Shown piece after piece: positions 63,770 through 64,000 of a stretch of 64,000 nucleotides of DNA (positions are counted from its first letter, which is position 1; each line of letters starts with the position of its first letter). Both the position numbers and the translations under genes were made by a program. The notes beneath the pieces were generated by a model that was not told where the DNA came from, searched no databases, and saw only the letters and a program-made list of their open reading frames with translations. Origin of the DNA: Bretschneidera sinensis (Eukaryota > Streptophyta > Magnoliopsida > Brassicales > Akaniaceae); the NCBI GenBank assembly GCA_023935145.1, contig CM043704.1, positions 94,017,873 through 94,081,872 of the forward strand, read 5' to 3'.

Positions 63770-64000
63770 GTAATACATATAATTTCATTATATGTCAGAT
63801 ATGTTTACTTTGCCTCTTCATGATGTGAATTTCAATTCTTTATTTATTGTTGGATGCTTATTAGGCATGCACATAATAAATTAGCAGCTAACCGAGTAAT
63901 AGATTACCACAATATGTTTCTTTCTTTTCAATAAAATTTGAGAAGGTAGTATCTTTCTCATTTCTCCTGATGGGTTGTGTTTTAGCTAGTGTATGGACAT

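Overview
The window is nuclear DNA from a flowering plant, most likely a eudicot. It is AT-rich, its genes are split by many GT-AG introns, and its intergenic DNA holds LINE, MITE and SINE-like remnants. The species cannot be named from sequence alone. I see no prokaryotic operons, CRISPR arrays or canonical tRNA/rRNA genes.

Left third (1-29.8 kb): three intact-looking genes. A 21-exon RAD54-type recombination ATPase is on + (1822-12110, about 930 aa). A small two-exon gene of unknown function is on + (14760-15422, 165 aa). ATG2, the autophagy lipid-transfer protein, is on - in 13 exons (17654-29494, about 1990 aa). In Arabidopsis, RAD54 (At3g19210), a small unknown gene (At3g19200) and ATG2 (At3g19190) also lie together, so the block looks like conserved microsynteny (gene numbers recalled, not looked up).

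Middle (29.8-47.9 kb): no intact gene recognised. It holds a decayed RNase H-bearing retroelement (32.2-33.1 kb), many nested local duplications (33.6-38.9 kb), and a CDC20-type gene on - (39819-42355). The CDC20 copy keeps its introns but has lost its start codon, gained an in-frame stop and suffered a one-base frameshift, so it reads as a duplicated pseudogene. Its 5' end carries repeated copies of the exon 1/intron 1 border. AT-rich DNA with hAT-like MITEs follows.

Right (47.9-64 kb): a large + strand gene, cut by the window end, encodes a fusion of a short-chain dehydrogenase (SDR) and a medium-chain quinone-reductase-like dehydrogenase (MDR), as in Arabidopsis NQR. Sixteen exons (587 codons) are visible. 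Its introns contain two antisense LINE 3' fragments, an inverted repeat pair, a tRNA-derived SINE candidate with target-site duplications, and simple repeats.

The genes are separate housekeeping functions (homologous recombination, autophagy, redox) and do not form a pathway. I found no convincing novel multi-gene system. The most notable items are the decayed CDC20 copy, a GC-AG intron in ATG2, and the antisense LINE family shared by two host genes. All exon borders were read by eye from frame continuity and splice motifs.
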